Part shown: piece by piece, positions 61,106 to 64,000 of the stretch
Numbering within the stretch: the first letter of the stretch is position 1
How the letters are laid out: every line of letters starts with the position of its first letter
From: DATJKD01 sp963728295
Lineage (GTDB): Bacteria; Pseudomonadota; Gammaproteobacteria; Steroidobacterales; Steroidobacteraceae
DNA: 64,000 bases
Direction of reading: 5' to 3'
Assembly (NCBI GenBank): GCA_963728295.1
Contig: CAVSKB010000011.1
Span: forward strand, 62,001-126,000
Notes under the pieces: generated by a model
The model's database searches: none
The model's input: the letters and a program-made list of their open reading frames with translations, nothing else
What the model was told of the DNA's origin: nothing
Translations under genes and position numbers: made by a program

Positions 61106-61977
61106 GAGGGTGCTCCTGCCATCAAGTTGGCGTCGGTGAATTTCTTTGGATTGGAGAGTATTCCCCAGATCGCCGCGCGTGACTGGACGATGTCGCGCGC
61201 GAGCGGCGGGTCGCTGTCCTGCAGCAGCGACAACACCTTCAGCAGCAGCAGGTTGTAGGACTCCTGCAACTCCGGGAGCGTCGCCCGGGTCTGCCGCTTG
61301 TGGTAGGCGCGGAACTGGTCCAGCAGGTCGTCGACCTGGTTCTTGAGCGAAATCTTCGTAAACACGCCGATCGCCTTCGTTTCCCGCAGCCGCGTCTCGA
61401 GGGATGCGAGATCGAGCGACGGTGCCGCCGCCTTGGCGGGAACGGGTGCCGAGGCGGTTCTCGGTGCCGATGGCGCGGGCGCAGACGGATTTGGCACGGC
61501 AGGCGGTGGCTTCACCGTTGCTGGTGTGGCCGGCGCCCGGGTGTCGGACACGGCGGGCGCCGGTGCGGCAGGTTCAACGGCGGTTGCCGCCGGACGCGCG
61601 GGCTTGACCGCGGCGGGTGCCGGGGGCGGCGCGGGAGCAGGGGGCGGCGCGGGAGCAGGGAGCGGCGCGGGCGCAAGGGGCGGCGCGGGCGCAGCCTGCG
61701 GAGCAGTCGTGCCAGGCGCCGCAGGTATGACGGGCGCCGCCGGCTCGGCCTCCGCAGGCGCGGCCGCTGGTACCGGAGCCGAGTCGGGTTCGGCAGCGTC
61801 GACCGGCGGTGTTTTCTCGATAACACCGACTGGCGGCTGATCGACCGGAGCGGGCGCTGATTGGGTCTCCACCTGAGGCGGCTCCTGCGGCGGCGCGCCT
61901 GCGCACCCCACCAGCAGCAAGCACAGTAGGGTGCCCAGGAAACACGCAGCCTGATTAACGCGCGAGCCGGCTTTCAT
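61102..61977 (-). CDS. Proline/alanine-rich lipoprotein
   Basis: A 291-residue predicted lipoprotein. The signal ends in a lipobox (LGTLLCLLLVGCAG). Residues ~25-175 are a low-complexity Pro/Ala/Val linker with PAPAPP units, like the periplasm-spanning stretches of TonB or peptidoglycan-binding proteins. Residues ~180-291 form a helical domain (LASLETRLRETKAIGVFTKI, SLKNQVDDLLDQFRAYHKRQ, ESYNLLLLKVLSLLQDSDPP) of unknown family. The ATG at 61977 is chosen because it directly precedes the signal. The linker is encoded partly by an 18-bp tandem repeat. It is coupled to the next small gene by ATGA. Confidence 0.72.
   Translation of the reverse strand: MKAGSRVNQAACFLGTLLCLLLVGCAGAPPQEPPQVETQSAPAPVDQPPVGVIEKTPPVDAAEPDSAPVPAAAPAEAEPAAPVIPAAPGTTAPQAAPAPPLAPAPLPAPAPPPAPAPPPAPAAVKPARPAATAVEPAAPAPAVSDTRAPATPATVKPPPAVPNPSAPAPSAPRTASAPVPAKAAAPSLDLASLETRLRETKAIGVFTKISLKNQVDDLLDQFRAYHKRQTRATLPELQESYNLLLLKVLSLLQDSDPPLARDIVQSRAAIWGILSNPKKFTDANLMAGAPS
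61622..61693 (-). repeat. Four tandem copies of an 18-bp unit in the lipoprotein linker
   Basis: Four consecutive 18-base units (61622, 61640, 61658, 61676), the first two identical (GGGGGCGGCGCGGGAGCA on the plus strand). They encode PAPAP(P/L)-type hexapeptides on the minus strand. The unit length is a multiple of three, so copy-number change keeps the frame. Confidence 0.8.
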
Positions 61978-62019
61978 GGTTCGAAGTCTACAGCCGCTGC
62001 GGTCCATTCCGTATTCTCC

Positions 62020-62655
62020 TCAGCGTTTTCGATGTGCGCCGAACTCGATCTGCGCAGCGCGACTCATCTCCCCGCGCCCGAACATATCGGGGTCGTCGAC
62101 GAAGGCATTCATCCACGCGATTGTGTCACTGCCCCAGAATAGCTGGCCACGCAGGATCACCGTCGGAACCCCAAACACGCCTTTGTCCGCGGCCTGCTCT
62201 GTATTGGTCATCAATTGCTGCTTTACTGCAGGGTCGGCGATGAGTGCATCCGCATCGGTCACAGCCAGTGCGTCGCACAAACCTGGCCAATCCATTTCCG
62301 GGTCGCGACCCCTACCGTAGATGAAGTCAAAAGCCTTCTCGACGTGCGGCATGCCGGCGCCGAGTGCGACGAGCAAGCGCTGAGTCGGCAGTGGGTTGAA
62401 GGGGTGGCGCGGGGGCATACGAAACGGGATTCCCTGCGTCTCCGCGACCCACGTGCAGTATCGATAAGCGTGAATGCGTTTGCCAGGGAGCTCCGCAGGT
62501 CCCTTGTTCTCCCAGCGCCGCAACAGCCCGGCAAACAGCACCGGAACGACCTTGACATTCAGAGAAGGATGCAGCTGGTCAAATTGCTTCAGGTGCAAGT
62601 AGCTGAATGGCGAGACGACGTCGAAGAACCATTGGGCAAAAAGTCCATTCGTCAT
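62020..62655 (-). CDS. 2-hydroxychromene-2-carboxylate isomerase-like (DsbA-fold) protein
   Basis: A 211-residue kappa-class GST/DsbA-fold protein. WFFDVVSPFSYLHLKQFDQL has the active-site Ser in the SPFSYL motif. VPVLFAGLLRRWENKGPAEL and GVFGVPTVILRGQLFWGSDT (cis-Pro) complete the family signature. Named members isomerise 2-hydroxychromene-2-carboxylate in naphthalene degradation using glutathione, but most genomic copies have other or unknown substrates. It stands alone between the lipoprotein and anti-sigma genes, outside the MarR cluster. Confidence 0.85.
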   Translation of the reverse strand: MTNGLFAQWFFDVVSPFSYLHLKQFDQLHPSLNVKVVPVLFAGLLRRWENKGPAELPGKRIHAYRYCTWVAETQGIPFRMPPRHPFNPLPTQRLLVALGAGMPHVEKAFDFIYGRGRDPEMDWPGLCDALAVTDADALIADPAVKQQLMTNTEQAADKGVFGVPTVILRGQLFWGSDTIAWMNAFVDDPDMFGRGEMSRAAQIEFGAHRKR

Positions 62656-62706
62656 GTCAGGTCCTGCTCAGCACGGGGGTGGCTCGGAGGGCTGCCTGCG
62701 GCTAGC

Positions 62707-63462
62707 TCAACGCCATCCGCTGCTCTGAGCCGCGCGCTCCGCCTCGGCATCCAGCGGCTCGCCATTGATGCTCGCTTCGACGGTTCGACGTATGGCGTCG
62801 GGCAACTCGCTGGCGGCCGCTCGATAGGTAGCGGCGTCGGTGGGCCCGGCGCGCGTCAGCATCTCAACGCGCCACGCATCGCCCGACCGGCACGCAATGC
62901 CGGCGTCCGCATCGTCCCGGGTCAGCGTGAAGGTGCGGCAGAACGCACCTGAATCGTCGCGATAGGTCAGGCCGATGTGTACGGGCGCGGTATCGGATTG
63001 GTTGTTCGCAAGCTGCCGTGTAAGGGCCTCATCCAGCGGCCCGCTCGCCACCAGCTCGCCGTCACGGGTCGCAAAGGCGTCCCCCCGCGGCGAATGCAGG
63101 ACGCGCTGCCCGATCAGCACACCGATGATCAGCGACGCGGCGATCGCGGCGAACTGTGGCAGTGACCAGCGCCGTGGCGCCTGCAGCCTTTCCTGCTTCG
63201 TCGCACGCACACCCGCCAGATCCGCGATCCTGGCCGATGGGGCGGCAGGTGGCTGCCCCAATGCCTGCAGCAGTCGCTCCGGCACGGGCTCCGAGAGCAC
63301 TGGATCGTAGCTCGCGCGCAAGCGGGCGCGCAGATCGATCTGCGCTTGCAACTGCGCGCGGACCTCGGGATCGGTGGCCATTGCGGCCTCGACCCTGGCA
63401 CGCGATTCGGCGTCGAGTTCGTCGTCGACGTAGGCCATCACGGTCTCATCGGGCAGCTTCAT
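62707..63462 (-). CDS. Anti-sigma factor (membrane)
   Basis: A 251-residue membrane protein. The N-terminal cytosolic domain KLPDETVMAYVDDELDAESR resembles anti-sigma factors of ECF systems, but the zinc-binding HxxxCxxC pattern is absent. One membrane helix (LPQFAAIAASLIIGVLIGQR, ~residues 100-119) leads to a periplasmic domain with YRDDSGAFCRTFTLTRDDAD. Its ATG overlaps the sigma-factor stop, as is usual for sigma/anti-sigma pairs. It would hold the sigma factor at the membrane until an unknown envelope signal releases it. Confidence 0.78.
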   Translation of the reverse strand: MKLPDETVMAYVDDELDAESRARVEAAMATDPEVRAQLQAQIDLRARLRASYDPVLSEPVPERLLQALGQPPAAPSARIADLAGVRATKQERLQAPRRWSLPQFAAIAASLIIGVLIGQRVLHSPRGDAFATRDGELVASGPLDEALTRQLANNQSDTAPVHIGLTYRDDSGAFCRTFTLTRDDADAGIACRSGDAWRVEMLTRAGPTDAATYRAAASELPDAIRRTVEASINGEPLDAEAERAAQSSGWR

Positions 63463-63962
63463 GATGCGCGTCCACCGTTCGAGAGCATCCGCATCAGCGC
63501 TTCGCGCCCGCGCGCGAGCCGGCTGGTCAGTGTGCCCATCGGGATCTCTGCGACTGCTGCGGCTTCCTTGTACGAGAGGCCCTCGACCAGCACCAGCCCG
63601 ACTGCGATGCGCTGGTCGTCCGGCAGGCGTGCCATCGCTGCTTCGACGGACATCGCCGTGACCTGCGCCTCGGCGGATGAGTCGCCGACGTTCTCGCCGG
63701 CCTCTTCGGGTGCCAGCACGCGGGCCCGTCGCACGCGGGCGCGTACTTCGTCGATCCAGGCGTTCTTCATGATCGTGAACATCCAGCTCTCGAGCCGCGT
63801 ATCGGCCCGCCACTGATCCAGCCGTAGAAGCGCTCGCTCCATCGTGATCTGCACCAGGTCGTCGGCATCGGCCGAATGCCGGGCGATCGTGCGCGCAAAC
63901 CGGCGCAGACGCGGCAGGAGCGCGGCGATCTGGTCATGAAGCGAGACCTCCGGGCGATTCAT
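63459..63962 (-). CDS. ECF RNA polymerase sigma factor
   Basis: A 167-residue sigma-70 family regulator of the extracytoplasmic-function type. Region 2 is RLRRFARTIARHSADADDLV then QITMERALLRLDQW and LESWMFTIMKNAWIDEVRAR. Region 4 is MARLPDDQRIAVGLVLVEGL then SYKEAAAVAEIPMGTLTSRL and ARGREALMRML. No extra domains. The target promoter is not visible: only 38 bases upstream lie in the window. Cotranscribed with the anti-sigma gene through an ATGA overlap. Confidence 0.9.
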   Translation of the reverse strand: MNRPEVSLHDQIAALLPRLRRFARTIARHSADADDLVQITMERALLRLDQWRADTRLESWMFTIMKNAWIDEVRARVRRARVLAPEEAGENVGDSSAEAQVTAMSVEAAMARLPDDQRIAVGLVLVEGLSYKEAAAVAEIPMGTLTSRLARGREALMRMLSNGGRAS

Positions 63963-64000
63963 GCGTCTCCATCACGTGTGACGTTCGCCGCAGCCATTTT

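Noticed and set aside
61300..61860. Glycine/arginine-rich plus-strand frames opposite the lipoprotein
   Set aside because: They mirror the Pro/Ala repeat on the coding strand; no ribosome binding site or domain.
1..64000. tRNA, rRNA, CRISPR arrays, riboswitches (including a B12 riboswitch before the mutase), transposases
   Set aside because: Intergenic gaps are short and none shows cloverleaf, spaced repeats or a cobalamin box; no transposase or integrase motif was seen.

Overview
The window is GC-rich chromosomal DNA from a pseudomonadotan, most likely a gammaproteobacterium of the Xanthomonadales/Steroidobacterales kind. This rests on family content: a TonB receptor, a FlgO/TolB-like membrane protein, DUF3667, an AAHS transporter and dense aromatic catabolism. 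No rRNA, tRNA, CRISPR array or recognisable insertion sequence is visible. It reads like an environmental or metagenome-derived contig. Many otherwise well-conserved genes carry single-base frameshifts, packed most densely at 38.3-43.5 kb.

Region 1 (1-28 kb) is a mosaic of housekeeping and accessory genes. It opens with a molybdopterin oxidoreductase and cytochrome b pair. Then come MgtC, an SDR, a CorA-type channel, an M20 hydrolase and a XoxF/XoxG/XoxJ-like quinoprotein dehydrogenase operon in which xoxF and xoxG are frameshifted. Cytochrome P460, upp with a terminator, an epoxide hydrolase, a racemase, an AT-richer metzincin protease, an MBL hydrolase and a divergent pyrophosphatase follow. 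At 24.28-26.18 kb two inverted ~290-bp repeats, each carrying a copy of one small gene, flank a DUF899 gene. A FlgO/TolB-like gene is cut off near 28.2 kb.

Region 2 (28.25-60.83 kb) is one large catabolic cluster. It holds a 2-aminophenol-type meta-cleavage set: a two-subunit class III dioxygenase, a semialdehyde dehydrogenase, a RidA-type 2-aminomuconate deaminase and a hydratase/decarboxylase. A CoA-thioester branch contains hydantoinase/oxoprolinase-like A and B subunits, a two-subunit B12 acyl-CoA mutase with its MeaB chaperone, two acid-CoA ligases, a DmdC-like acyl-CoA dehydrogenase, a dehydrogenase/hydratase fusion and a thiolase. Two luciferase-like flavoenzymes, a nitroreductase, a TonB receptor, two MFS carriers and a MarR regulator complete it. 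All four divergent promoter regions of the cluster contain a related ~20-bp palindrome (consensus roughly wTACTTTAnGCnTAwAGTAw). I infer a single MarR-controlled regulon for an amino- or N-heteroaromatic substrate. The hydantoinase-plus-mutase logic resembles the iaa indoleacetate pathway.

Region 3 (60.85-64 kb) holds a small exported protein, a proline/alanine-rich lipoprotein with an 18-bp tandem repeat, a 2-hydroxychromene-2-carboxylate isomerase-like protein, and an ECF sigma factor with its membrane anti-sigma factor.
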